Shown here piece by piece: positions 1 through 8,143 of a stretch of 64,000 nt of DNA. Below the pieces are notes generated by a model, which was not told where the DNA came from, made no database searches, and saw nothing but the letters and a program-made list of their open reading frames with translations. Positions within the stretch are counted from its first letter, which is position 1, and each line of letters opens with the position of its first letter. This DNA comes from Paenibacillus mesophilus (GTDB lineage Bacteria > Bacillota > Bacilli > Paenibacillales > NBRC-103111): positions 243,480-307,479 of the forward strand of contig NZ_VCRA01000009.1 of the NCBI RefSeq assembly GCF_005938385.1. The letters run 5' to 3'. The position numbers were made by a program, and so were the translations under genes.

Positions 1-1
1 A

Positions 2-328
2 GTGAGCTGGGCGGTCCATATGGATACGGACAGCAAGCCGTTCGTCCATCTGATGGGCTCCGAGGGAGGAGCTTCGCTGCGCGGGGGAGAGGGCAAATTT
101 TTGTCCGAGTCGTTCGACCGCGCGATGGAAGTCGAGCTGAAGACGCCGGGCAATGACGAAGGGGCGCGCATCCGGCTGAGCCGCCATTTCCTCGATTGCG
201 TGGAGAAAGGCGAACAGCCGCTGACGTCGGCGATGACCGGCTTGACGAACAACTTGATCATCGACGCGATCTACGAATCGTCGCGCACGGGCAGCGAAGT
301 GAAGCTGGACTGGGACGGTCTGCGGTAA
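2..328 (+). CDS. Gfo/Idh/MocA family oxidoreductase, C-terminal part (cut by window start)
   Basis: The open frame runs in from the left edge and ends with a stop at 326-328, so only about the last 108 residues are present. They look like the C-terminal substrate-binding domain of NAD(P)-dependent sugar or inositol dehydrogenases: a glycine-rich strand (MGSEGGASLRGG), then SRHFLDCVEKGEQPLTS, which is the typical 'F.dcv..G..p..s...g' stretch near the end of this family, and a final helix LIIDAIYESSRTG. The Rossmann half lies outside the window. The gene 41 bases downstream encodes a sugar isomerase-like TIM barrel on the same strand, a common pairing in sugar or polyol catabolism. The substrate cannot be told from this fragment. 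Confidence 0.8.
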   Translation: MSWAVHMDTDSKPFVHLMGSEGGASLRGGEGKFLSESFDRAMEVELKTPGNDEGARIRLSRHFLDCVEKGEQPLTSAMTGLTNNLIIDAIYESSRTGSEVKLDWDGLR

Positions 329-369
329 AGGACCTAAAAAAGCGAATATCCGAAAGGAGAGGGCGAACC

Positions 370-1212
370 ATGCTTAAAGGATTGACTCGAGCGGGGCTCG
401 GGAACGTCGGCGATGTCGAACAGTTTATCGCTTTGGCGTCGCGACACGGGTTTCAAGCGGTGGATATCGATGTGGGGGGGCTTGCCGAAGGGCGCGGCGT
501 CGAAGGGGCTGCGGACTTGCTCCGCTCGCATAACGTCGCAGTAGGTTCGATAGGTCTGCCGGTTCAATGGCGGACAACGGACGACGAGTTCCGGACAGGA
601 CTTCCCGCCTTGCTGAAAAATGCGGCATTGGCGCGGCAGTTGGGTTGTACCTCTTGCACGACCTATATTCTGCCTTCGACCGACGAGCCGGCCGCCGCGT
701 TCATGGCCTCGGCGATTCGGCGGCTGCGCTTGTGCGCTCAAATGCTGGGTGCCTACGGTATTCGTCTCGGGCTTGAATTCGTCGGCCCGCACCATTTGCG
801 GACGCGCTGGAAAAACCCGTTCATCTGGACGATGGCCGATACGCTGGACATGATCGAGGCGATCGGCGAGCCGAACGTCGGCCTGCTGCTTGACTCGTAC
901 CATTGGTATACGAACGGTCTCGGCACCGATGACATCGCACGGCTGCGTCCGGACCAAATCGTCCACGTACATCTGAACGACGCCCCGGACGTCCCGGTTT
1001 CAGAAGCTTTGGACAACGGAAGGCTGATTACCGGCGAAGGGGTCATCGACCTGGTCGGCTTCCTGAAAGCTTTGAAGCAAACGGGCTACAAAGGCGTCCT
1101 CGCGCAGGAGGTGCTCACCCAGCAGCCGCAGCAGGAGCCTGCGGAAGAGCTCGTTCGCAGGACGGCCGCGCAATATAGCCGCTTGTTCGCGGAGGCCGGG
1201 ATCGGCAGCTGA
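370..1212 (+). CDS. Sugar phosphate isomerase/epimerase-like TIM barrel protein
   Basis: 280 residues. The start at 370 is preceded by GAAAGGAGAGGG; the open frame extends further upstream but overlaps the previous gene and lacks a ribosome binding site there. The protein fits the xylose isomerase-like TIM barrel (AP endonuclease 2) fold: an N-terminal strand FQAVDIDVGG, then strands carrying likely metal ligands Glu in LGLEFVGPHH, Asp in GLLLDSYHWY, His in HVHLNDAP and Glu in LAQEVL. Members isomerise or epimerise sugars, keto-inositols or hydroxypyruvate. Its position after a Gfo/Idh/MocA dehydrogenase suggests joint catabolism of a sugar or inositol derivative, which is inference. The actual substrate is not known. 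Confidence 0.8.
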   Translation: MLKGLTRAGLGNVGDVEQFIALASRHGFQAVDIDVGGLAEGRGVEGAADLLRSHNVAVGSIGLPVQWRTTDDEFRTGLPALLKNAALARQLGCTSCTTYILPSTDEPAAAFMASAIRRLRLCAQMLGAYGIRLGLEFVGPHHLRTRWKNPFIWTMADTLDMIEAIGEPNVGLLLDSYHWYTNGLGTDDIARLRPDQIVHVHLNDAPDVPVSEALDNGRLITGEGVIDLVGFLKALKQTGYKGVLAQEVLTQQPQQEPAEELVRRTAAQYSRLFAEAGIGS

Positions 1213-1216
1213 CGAT

Positions 1217-1311
1217 AAGCAACGAAGGCCGGCTCCACTTTGGGGGTCCAGTAGGGGGCTCCCCCAAAAGTACTTGGAATAAGCAACGAAGGCCGGCTCC
1301 ACTTTTGGGGG
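1217..1311. repeat. Dispersed GC-rich repeat, one and a half copies
   Basis: AAGCAACGAAGGCCGGCTCC followed by ACTTT(T)GGGGG occurs at 1217-1245 and again at 1281-1310. Between them is AGGGGGCTCCCCC, itself a palindrome, followed by AAAAGTACTTGGAAT. CCCCCAAAAGT pairs with ACTTT(T)GGGGG, so the region can fold. The same unit recurs at 56577-56636 and, more degenerate, at 6092-6178. This copy directly follows the sugar isomerase-like gene and may also act as its terminator. Confidence 0.75.
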
Positions 1312-1333
1312 ACTAGTTACGACTTCAGACGAT

Positions 1334-2227
1334 TTACGACAGCTTCGGGGGCATATCCGGCTCTCCTGACAGCTTCCGGTAATCGTTCGGAGTCGTCCCT
1401 TTTTGTTCGCGGAAAATGCGCGAGAACGTATTATAGGAGCCGTATCCGGCCTCCATGGCGATATCGGATATTTTCATATCGGTCGACGACAGCAGGCCGC
1501 AAGCATGGCGGAGCCGCACGTCGTGCACGTGCTGAAGAAACGTCCGCCCCGCTTTTTTCCTGAACAGTGCGCTCAAGTAGGCGGGACTGATGCGGAAATG
1601 GCCGGCGACGGCGTTCAGCGTTAGGTCGTCCTTGAAATGATGCTGGATGAACCGGATAATGTCCAAATACATGCCTTTGCCCGCGGCAGCTTCATCCGTC
1701 TGGGCATGTTCCGCTATAGCCCGTTTCCGGTGACGGTCGAAAACGATCAGGATGTCGATCAGCATCACCTTTATTTTCAGCCGTTTCCAGCTCTCTCCGC
1801 CCCGGTATTCTTCGTACAGCGCATCGAACGACCGTCTCATTGCGGTCTCCGGCTCGCCCTCGAAGCAATGATAGGAGGCGAGGGAAGGATCGGTATGCAC
1901 CAGCAGCTTTTGCAGCTCGGCCTTGCTCTCAAGCTCCGCGAACAGCCCGTGGCTGAACCGGAAGTTGTACAGCGACAATGTGCAGCCCGGGCTCGTATGC
2001 AGCTCGTGAATCTGGTACGGCTGTATGAACGACAGCGTCCCCGGCTTCATCGAATGCTCGACGCCGTTGATCGTCTCGGAGCCTTCTCCTTCGATGACGT
2101 ACGATATTTCCAAATAGTCGTGCCGGTGGGCCCTGTACCCGCTTTTCAGCCGGTTGATGGAGATATGGAGAGGGAAGGCCGTATTCATATTCGGATAATG
2201 CTCAATGTATTCAGGGAGGTAAGACAC
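1334..2227 (-). CDS. AraC family transcriptional regulator with N-terminal cupin domain
   Basis: 297 residues from a GTG at 2227 that has AAAGAGGT nine bases upstream. The longer frame from 2266 has no comparable ribosome binding site. The N-terminal half is a cupin-like ligand domain (HRHDYLEISYVIEGEGSE, GTLSFIQPYQIHEL). The last 100 residues form two helix-turn-helix units: FRISPAYLSALFRKKAG and the conserved second unit IAMEAGYGSYNTFSRIFRE ending in GTTPNDYRK. Such proteins usually sense a sugar and activate nearby catabolic genes. It points away from the oxidoreductase operon at 2617 and converges on the isomerase gene, so its target cannot be read from position alone. Confidence 0.9.
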   Translation of the reverse strand: MSYLPEYIEHYPNMNTAFPLHISINRLKSGYRAHRHDYLEISYVIEGEGSETINGVEHSMKPGTLSFIQPYQIHELHTSPGCTLSLYNFRFSHGLFAELESKAELQKLLVHTDPSLASYHCFEGEPETAMRRSFDALYEEYRGGESWKRLKIKVMLIDILIVFDRHRKRAIAEHAQTDEAAAGKGMYLDIIRFIQHHFKDDLTLNAVAGHFRISPAYLSALFRKKAGRTFLQHVHDVRLRHACGLLSSTDMKISDIAMEAGYGSYNTFSRIFREQKGTTPNDYRKLSGEPDMPPKLS

Positions 2228-2379
2228 GGGCAAAATACCTCTTTCTCGCGGGCGTCCCACGGCCATTTCGATTCACGTTTCGGCGAAACCGCACGTATGC
2301 ATAGTAGGGAAGCATGCCGGTTCAATAACCCCATTATAAATTGATATTAGTCGTTTGCGTGAAAATTCCGAAAAAAAGA

Positions 2380-2407
2380 TTGCTGACGGCGCAATTGCTG
2401 GTAAAAT
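2380..2407 (+). promoter_or_regulatory. Candidate promoter of the 2-oxoacid oxidoreductase operon
   Basis: TTGCTG at 2380-2385 and TAAAAT at 2402-2407 are separated by 16 bases. They lie about 210 bases upstream of the first start codon. Transcription start is inferred, not shown. Confidence 0.45.
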
Positions 2408-2616
2408 GAATAAGAGAGACCGAATAGTCACACTATTCGCACTTGGCGCACATCGAGCAAATGCAGTCGTACTTCGCCAATCGCCGCAACTCGGGAGCTG
2501 CTACGCCTTTACGTATCCGGTACCGCCGCAACTTGCTCTTCCCGGGCAAGGATCAAGCGTCTCTACTCGTGCATAAAAATACGCAGCGGCTCCTAATCCC
2601 GAAAGGAGCAACGTCT
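2408..2616 (+). promoter_or_regulatory. Long 5' leader with hairpins, one of them masking the ribosome binding site
   Basis: About 200 bases separate the candidate promoter from the start at 2617. A hairpin CGAATAG/CTATTCG lies at 2423-2441. GCTCCT at 2589-2594 can pair with AGGAGC at 2604-2609, which is the Shine-Dalgarno sequence of the downstream gene. No known riboswitch class was recognised and no intrinsic terminator with a T-run is present, so any control would act at translation. This is a structural reading only. Confidence 0.35.
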
Positions 2617-3624
2617 ATGGTATCCTTACCGAAAATGAACGAGCTCGGGTTTTTCGAGATTCGCCTCGAATCGATCGGCGGCCTCGGCGCCAATCTCGCC
2701 GGCAAAATGCTGGCGGAAGCGGGCGTCATGGGGGCCGAACTGAACGGAGTCAGCTTTTCCTCTTACGGTTCGGAGAAGAAGGGCTCTCCGGTAAAAGCGC
2801 ACATCCGCTTTTGCGGTCCGGATACGAACATCCGCGATACGTCGCCGGTCGAACGGCCTCACGTGGTCGGCATCTTCCACGAGTCGCTGTCGAAGACGGT
2901 CAACGTAATCAGCGGCATTTACGAGGACAGCCTCGTGCTGGTCAACTCCACCCGGTCGACCGCCGAGCTGAAAGAGAAGATGAAGCTCAAAGGCGGGACG
3001 ATCGCGGTCGTCGACGCCATCGGAATCGCCCTCGAAGAGAAAAACCGGGTTAACATGGCGATGCTCGGCGCGTTGTTCCGGTTGTGCGACTTTTTGGATG
3101 CGGAATTTATGAAGGGCGTCATCCGCAAATCGTTAGAGAAGAAATACCCCCAAGCGGTACAGCCGGCAATCCGGACGTTTGAAAGGGGTTACAACGAGGT
3201 CAGATTCGAGACGTTCGAGCTGCCGGAAGGCGAGACGATGCCGGCATTCGTCCGTCAGGACACCCCGGTTCTCGGATACGAGACGCAGCCGCTCGGCGGC
3301 GTTATTACGAATCCGGGCAACAGCATATTGAAAGATTTGAGCATATCCCGCGCGGGTATGATGCCCCAATTCGACGACGAGAAATGCATCCATTGCGCCG
3401 CGTGCGACAACGTATGTCCGGACTTCTGCTTCGTCTGGGACGAATTGCCCGACAAGAAAGGCCGTCCGCAAATGTTCCTCCAGGGCATCGATTACCAGTA
3501 CTGCAAAGGCTGCCTGAAATGCGTCGTAGCTTGTCCGACCGAAGCGCTGTCCAAATCGCGCGACGACGACGATTACGCCGAGAAGCATCGGGTGCCGCAC
3601 CGGTTCGACCGGGCGATCGTGTAG
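2617..3624 (+). CDS. 2-oxoacid:ferredoxin oxidoreductase, gamma-delta fusion subunit
   Basis: 335 residues; ATG at 2617 with AAAGGAG seven bases upstream. Residues about 10-190 form the gamma (PorG-like) domain, beginning EIRLESIGGLGANLAGKML and including GVSFSSYGSEKKGSPVKAHI. The C-terminal part is a ferredoxin-like delta domain with two 4Fe-4S motifs, CIHCAACDNVCPDFC and CKGCLKCVVACP. Together with the downstream alpha-beta fusion it completes the four functional parts of a pyruvate or related 2-oxoacid:ferredoxin oxidoreductase, which decarboxylates a 2-oxoacid to its acyl-CoA while reducing ferredoxin. Which 2-oxoacid is used cannot be told from sequence. Confidence 0.9.
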   Translation: MVSLPKMNELGFFEIRLESIGGLGANLAGKMLAEAGVMGAELNGVSFSSYGSEKKGSPVKAHIRFCGPDTNIRDTSPVERPHVVGIFHESLSKTVNVISGIYEDSLVLVNSTRSTAELKEKMKLKGGTIAVVDAIGIALEEKNRVNMAMLGALFRLCDFLDAEFMKGVIRKSLEKKYPQAVQPAIRTFERGYNEVRFETFELPEGETMPAFVRQDTPVLGYETQPLGGVITNPGNSILKDLSISRAGMMPQFDDEKCIHCAACDNVCPDFCFVWDELPDKKGRPQMFLQGIDYQYCKGCLKCVVACPTEALSKSRDDDDYAEKHRVPHRFDRAIV

Positions 3625-3638
3625 CTTTTCCCCTAAGA

Positions 3639-3733
3639 AACTTTAACGGAATTACCGCCCTGACTTGCGACCGGGGCTTGCGGATCGGCAAGTCCTGCTC
3701 TTCAGCGAGCAGAAACGTTATTCCGTTAAAGTT
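3639..3733. other. Folded intergenic element: 14-bp inverted repeat enclosing two hairpins
   Basis: AACTTTAACGGAAT at 3639-3652 is perfectly repeated in inverse at 3720-3733. Inside lie two separate hairpins: GACTTGC/GCAAGTC (3662-3668 with 3688-3694) and CTGCTC/GAGCAG (3695-3700 with 3707-3712). The set would form a three-way junction in RNA or a cruciform in DNA. It fills most of the 141-base gap between the two oxidoreductase genes and ends about 15 bases before the ribosome binding site of the next gene. It lacks a T-run, so it does not look like a simple terminator. Confidence 0.7.
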
Positions 3734-3765
3734 CCTATAACCAATCGAAAGGGTGACAAGAGTAC

Positions 3766-6075
3766 ATGGCAATTGACATCAAGCGCGAAGAGCAGCAAAC
3801 GGGCAAAGTCGAGCAGCGCGTCGTATATGAATCCGGCAACGAAATGGCCGCTTATGCGGCTCACCAAATCAACTATCACATTATGGGCTATTTCCCCATT
3901 TCCCCGTCGACGGAAGTCGCTCAGTTTCTCGATCTGATGAAAGCGAACGGCCAGCACGACGTCGTGCTGATTCCGGCCGACGGCGAGCACGGCTCGGCGG
4001 GAGTATGCTACGGCGCATCCGCGGCCGGCGGGCGCGTGTTCAACGCAACGAGCGCAAACGGGTATTTGTACATGATCGAGCAAATGCCGGTTCAATCGGG
4101 TACTCGCTTCCCCATGGTCATGAATCTCGTCTGCCGTTCCGTCTCCGGACCGCTGGACATTCACGGAGACCATTCGGACCTGTACTATGCGCTTAACACC
4201 GGCTGGCCGATTCTGATGTGCCGGGACCCCCAGGCCGTTTACGACATGAACATTATCGCGCTCAAGCTGGCCGAGGACGCCGAAGTGCGGCTGCCGGTGC
4301 TTGTCGCGTCGGACGGTTATTTCACGTCACACCAGAAGCGCCGCGTCATGACGTTCGCGAACCGCGACGACGTGCATCAATTTATCGGCGCGCTCCCGGC
4401 GAGAGGATACCCGGACGTGCTCGACCGGAACAATCCGATTACTGTCGGCCCGTACATGAACGAGCCGGATTATATCAACAACTGTTACCAGCAGTCGATG
4501 GCGATGTACAATGCGGAGCACGTGTACGACCGTATCCGCAAAGAATATGCGGAGCTGACCGGCCGCGACTATCCGATACTGGACTTGTACCGGATGGAAG
4601 ATGCCGAAGTCGCCGTATTCCTGATGAACTCCGCTTCGGAAATCATCAAGGACGTGGTCGACCAGCTGCGCGCCCAAGGCATCAAAGCCGGTTCGATCGC
4701 GCCGAACATGATCCGGCCTTTCCCGCAGAAGCAAATCGCCGAAGCGCTCAGAGGCGTGAAGGCGGTAACGGTAGGAGACCGCGCCGACTCTTACGGCGGA
4801 CACGGCGGCAACATGGTGAACGAGATCAAGGCCGCGCTGTTCACCCAAGGCAACAGCGATACGCTCGTCATCAGCCGTATTTACGGCTTGGGCGGCAAAG
4901 ATTTTTATGCCGAGGACGGGCATAACTTGTTCAAATTCGCGATCGATGCGGCCGAGAAAGGATACGTTGAGAAGCCTTTCGACTACTACGGCCACACGCC
5001 GGGCGATCCGGCCAAAGCGCCGAAGCGGGTGTTGAACCCGATGAAGTACGAGGACCTGAAAACCGGCCTGATCACGGTAACGCCTGACGCCGCGACGGGC
5101 AAGCTGAACGTGCGCATTCCGCCGCTCCGATCGCTTACGAAGAAGCCGAAGCGGATCGCGCCGGGTCACGGGGCATGTCCGGGCTGCGGCATTTTCTCCG
5201 GGCTGGAGCTGTTTTTCAAGGGCATCGAGGGCGACATCGTCGCGCTGTTCCATACCGGCTGCGCGATGGTCGTCACGACGGGCTATCCGTATTCCGCGCA
5301 TAAAGCGACTTATATTCATAATTTGTTCCAGAACGGGGCGGCCACTTTATCCGGCGTCGTCGAGATGTTCTGGGAGCGCAAGCGCCGGGGCGAGCTCGAC
5401 TACTTGAACTTGCCGGACGACTTCACCTTCGTCATGATAACGGGCGACGGAGGGATGGACATCGGCATGGGACCGGCGATCGGAGCCGCACTGCGCAATC
5501 ATAAAATGATCATCCTCGAATACGACAACGAAGGATATATGAATACCGGAGCCCAGCTGTCCTACTCTACGCCGATCGGTCACCGGACCTCGACGTCCAA
5601 CGTCGGCAAGAAGCAGGCCGGCAAGCTGTTCCACCATAAGGATACGGCGCAAATCATGGCCGCGACGAACATTCCGTACGTGTTCACCGGCTCCGAGTCG
5701 TATCCGCAGGATCTCGTCAAGAAAGCGGCCAAGGCGCAATGGTATGCGCAGAACGAAGGGCTCGTCTACGGCAAAATCCTGATCACCTGTCCGCTCAACT
5801 GGCTGTCGGAAGATCAGGAAGGCACGAATATTATCGATGCGGCCGTCAGCTCCAACTTTTTCCCGCTCTACGAGGTGGAGAACGGCATTACGAACATTAC
5901 GTACAATCCGGAAGAGAAGAACAAGAAGGTGTCCGTCGCGGAATGGCTCGGCTCGATGGGCAAGACGAAGCATATGACGAAGCCGGAAAATGCCGAAGCG
6001 CTCGCCTCCTTCGAGCAGGAAGTGGAGCGGCGCTGGAACCGCCTGAAGGCGAAGCACGAGAATCCTTATCTGTAA
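3766..6075 (+). CDS. 2-oxoacid:ferredoxin oxidoreductase, alpha-beta fusion subunit
   Basis: 769 residues from ATG 3766, preceded by GAAAGGGTGAC. Residues about 20-420 are the alpha (PorA-like) domain with the typical N-terminal GNEMAAYAAHQINYHIMGY and an ISPSTE loop. Residues about 470-769 are the beta (PorB-like) domain: GHGACPGCG with cluster-binding cysteines, and the thiamine diphosphate motif GDGGMDIGMG followed by YDNEGYMNTG. Alpha and beta are usually separate chains of roughly 390 and 300 residues, so this is a fusion. It forms an operon with the gamma-delta fusion. The enzyme is oxygen-sensitive in anaerobes, but related fused forms occur in aerobic Firmicutes. Confidence 0.9.
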   Translation: MAIDIKREEQQTGKVEQRVVYESGNEMAAYAAHQINYHIMGYFPISPSTEVAQFLDLMKANGQHDVVLIPADGEHGSAGVCYGASAAGGRVFNATSANGYLYMIEQMPVQSGTRFPMVMNLVCRSVSGPLDIHGDHSDLYYALNTGWPILMCRDPQAVYDMNIIALKLAEDAEVRLPVLVASDGYFTSHQKRRVMTFANRDDVHQFIGALPARGYPDVLDRNNPITVGPYMNEPDYINNCYQQSMAMYNAEHVYDRIRKEYAELTGRDYPILDLYRMEDAEVAVFLMNSASEIIKDVVDQLRAQGIKAGSIAPNMIRPFPQKQIAEALRGVKAVTVGDRADSYGGHGGNMVNEIKAALFTQGNSDTLVISRIYGLGGKDFYAEDGHNLFKFAIDAAEKGYVEKPFDYYGHTPGDPAKAPKRVLNPMKYEDLKTGLITVTPDAATGKLNVRIPPLRSLTKKPKRIAPGHGACPGCGIFSGLELFFKGIEGDIVALFHTGCAMVVTTGYPYSAHKATYIHNLFQNGAATLSGVVEMFWERKRRGELDYLNLPDDFTFVMITGDGGMDIGMGPAIGAALRNHKMIILEYDNEGYMNTGAQLSYSTPIGHRTSTSNVGKKQAGKLFHHKDTAQIMAATNIPYVFTGSESYPQDLVKKAAKAQWYAQNEGLVYGKILITCPLNWLSEDQEGTNIIDAAVSSNFFPLYEVENGITNITYNPEEKNKKVSVAEWLGSMGKTKHMTKPENAEALASFEQEVERRWNRLKAKHENPYL

Positions 6076-6091
6076 TTTGGGGTTCAGAATC

Positions 6092-6178
6092 GGGGTCCCC
6101 GAAAAGTACCCGGATTAAGCAATGAAGCAATACGTCACTTTTTGGGGTAAAGTATTGGGGTAAAGTATTGGGGTGCCT
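6092..6178. repeat. Degenerate copy of the dispersed repeat with tandem GTATTGGGGTAAA units
   Basis: CGGGGTCCCCGAAAAGTACCCGGATTAAGCAATGAAG resembles, in order, the blocks of the repeat at 1254-1311, though with several changes. It is followed by CACTTTTTGGGGTAAA and then two further TATTGGGG units at 6153-6173. The tandem part runs into the start of the next small gene. Confidence 0.55.
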
Positions 6179-6179
6179 T

Positions 6180-6470
6180 ATGCCATTTGTATTGAAGCAT
6201 CGAGCAAGCTCGGAATTGTTCGCCTGCGGGCTCGTCAACCGTTACGAGCTTCCGTACTACGGCGTAAAGGATTGGGACGACGAAGCGGCCGCGCTCGGTG
6301 AACGGGAATCGTTTCTGGCCGCCCGGGAAGTCGGCGATCCGGCTGACTGGGACGTTGTCGAGCTGGAAGAAATGAAGCTGAAGATGGCGAACGTAAAGCT
6401 GAGAAACGATCCGGCCAACCGGCTGTTTCTGGACGACGGCGGCGCGTTCCGGGTTGTGAGAAGAGAATAG
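6180..6470 (+). CDS. Small conserved-looking hypothetical protein
   Basis: 96 residues from ATG 6180; GGGGTG sits a few bases upstream as a weak ribosome binding site. A TTG four codons earlier (6168) is an alternative start but lies in the repeat. The composition is that of a folded soluble protein, with an early conserved-looking stretch LFACGLVNRYELPYYGVK, an acidic middle (DDEAAALGERESF) and a short charged C-terminus VVRRE. No signal peptide, membrane segment or known motif was recognised. It is followed at once by a bidirectional terminator. The protein-like composition and third-base GC bias support a real gene, but no function is offered. Confidence 0.6.
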   Translation: MPFVLKHRASSELFACGLVNRYELPYYGVKDWDDEAAALGERESFLAAREVGDPADWDVVELEEMKLKMANVKLRNDPANRLFLDDGGAFRVVRRE

Positions 6471-6485
6471 CGCCGCATCGCGAAT

Positions 6486-6526
6486 CAAGCGGGCTCCCTG
6501 TCATCGGCGGGGGCCCGCTTGAGTTC
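6486..6526. terminator. Bidirectional intrinsic terminator
   Basis: CAAGCGGGC (6486-6494) pairs with GCCCGCTTG (6513-6521) and is followed on the plus strand by AGTTCATTTT. It lies between the end of the small plus-strand gene and the end of the minus-strand iron regulator. Confidence 0.65.
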
Positions 6527-6538
6527 ATTTTCCGTAGC

Positions 6539-8143
6539 TCACTCGCCCGCCTTCGCAAGCGCAAGCAATTCGTCTATGATCCGATGCCGGCCCGGGGGCG
6601 TCCAGCTCATGCGGAACCAGTTCGGGATGAAATGGACGTTATCGTCGCGCACCGCCTGGATCGAATTCCACGAAGCCGTGCTTTGCATGACCCGGAAAAT
6701 GCGGTCGCACCCTGCGCGAATGTGGTTTTTGTGGATGAAAAGATAATCGGCCTCAAGAGCGGGCAGCCACTCGGGCGTGAACTCCTGCCGGAAATGACTG
6801 GAGGGAATATTGCCTCCGGGCTGCAAGCCCAGTCCGTTGTAGCACAGCTCGTTCAGCGGATGATGGGCCGTCCCTTGCAGGCGGGCCAGTTTATGGTTGA
6901 CCTGCATAATGGCGATCCTCGCTTTACCGAGGGTGCTTCCGAGCAAGAGGCGCGCTTGACGCTCACGCTGCTCCATTGAGCCGATCGTCCGTTTCGCTTC
7001 TTCCTCCTGACCGACGAGTTCGGCAATCCGGGTATGGTTCACTCGCCAATCGGGATCGTTTCTCAACATGACGACGGGAGCGATTTGCTTCAGCTGCGCC
7101 TCGAATGCGGCATGGAAGCAGTCAGCGACGATCAGATCGGGACAGGCCCGCCGAAGCGCCGCCAAATGAGCGGCCATAGTCCGGCCGTGCTCCTCGTCGT
7201 CCATGCCCGGATACCGGAAGCAATTGACCGCCGCCGCTGCCTCGAAGCCGACGGATAGGAGGTTATCCTCCAGAGCGAGGCAAGAGGCGACGGCGACGCG
7301 GAGCCGGTCCCGCTTCATGTACAAGGATGGGGAGACGCCGACCGTTTGCTTGAATATACGGCTAAAATAAAATTCGCTCTCGAAGCCTACGGCTGCCGAC
7401 ACGTCCTTGACCCGGCAATCCGGCCGCGAAAGAAGCTGCTTCGCCCCGGCGACGCGAAGGCCCGTCAAAAACTCGATCGGCGACATTCCGACCGTTTTGG
7501 CAAAAGCTCTCGAATAGGAGCTCGGGGTGAAGCCGGCCATGTCGGCGAGCGTATTCAGACTGATTTTCGTCCGATATTGTTCTTTCATATATTTGACGGT
7601 CCGTTCGATATTGGTGCCCGTTTCCTTAACCGGCTCCCGTCCCGCGGTTTCCTGCACGATGAAGTTCAACAGCTCCTGAAGCCGGATGTGCTGCAGGGAG
7701 CGGCCGGACGGCGTTTGCGTCAAGGAACGGTTCTCCTCATGCAGCTTTTCGAACCGTTTCAGCAGCTGCCGGCTTTCGCGGGTAAGCAGTCTTCCGGGCA
7801 CCAGAAACGGCGGCAGTCGGAGAGAGGCGGCATCCGGCGGCTCGGCTCCCTTCCGTCCCGAGACGAAGACCGTGTCCAGCAGGACGATATAATAATCGAG
7901 TTGGGGCGCATCCAGCTCCGCTTGTACGGCCATGCCGGGCATGAAATAGAACAGGCTGCCCGGATCGAACCGGTATGCGATGCCGTCCAGCAGCAGCTTG
8001 CCTTCCCCATGTTTCACGAAACAGAGCGCCGGCAGCGCGACTTGCCGGTGCGGCATCGAGTAAGGACCGGCACGCCTGCGTCTGCGGACGGAAGCGAGCA
8101 TATACAGCGCCGCGTCGCGACCTTTATGGGATTGCGGCGTCAT
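6539..8143 (-). CDS. Btr-like AraC regulator fused to a siderophore-binding domain
   Basis: 534 residues. Residues about 1-140 form a cupin-like AraC N-domain. Residues about 185-290 carry the two helix-turn-helix units (LNTLADMAGFTPSSYSRAFA; VSAAVGFESEFYFSRIFKQ ending GVSPSLYMK). The remaining 240 residues match the periplasmic-type siderophore-binding fold (FepB/TroA-like), as seen in CPDLIVADCFH and LGKARIAIMQVNHK. B. subtilis Btr (YbbB) has this architecture and activates the bacillibactin uptake genes when its binding domain senses the siderophore in the cytosol; the same role is inferred here. Its ATG overlaps the stop of the upstream binding-protein gene by four bases (ATGA), so the two are translationally coupled. 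Confidence 0.88.
   Translation of the reverse strand: MTPQSHKGRDAALYMLASVRRRRRAGPYSMPHRQVALPALCFVKHGEGKLLLDGIAYRFDPGSLFYFMPGMAVQAELDAPQLDYYIVLLDTVFVSGRKGAEPPDAASLRLPPFLVPGRLLTRESRQLLKRFEKLHEENRSLTQTPSGRSLQHIRLQELLNFIVQETAGREPVKETGTNIERTVKYMKEQYRTKISLNTLADMAGFTPSSYSRAFAKTVGMSPIEFLTGLRVAGAKQLLSRPDCRVKDVSAAVGFESEFYFSRIFKQTVGVSPSLYMKRDRLRVAVASCLALEDNLLSVGFEAAAAVNCFRYPGMDDEEHGRTMAAHLAALRRACPDLIVADCFHAAFEAQLKQIAPVVMLRNDPDWRVNHTRIAELVGQEEEAKRTIGSMEQRERQARLLLGSTLGKARIAIMQVNHKLARLQGTAHHPLNELCYNGLGLQPGGNIPSSHFRQEFTPEWLPALEADYLFIHKNHIRAGCDRIFRVMQSTASWNSIQAVRDDNVHFIPNWFRMSWTPPGRHRIIDELLALAKAGE

Noticed and set aside
2408..2616. T-box or other known riboswitch in the oxidoreductase leader
   Set aside because: A partial GGTACCGCCGC resembles the T-box core, but the full AGGGTGGNACCGCG, a specifier stem and a terminator are absent. 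No thiamine pyrophosphate riboswitch motif was found either.
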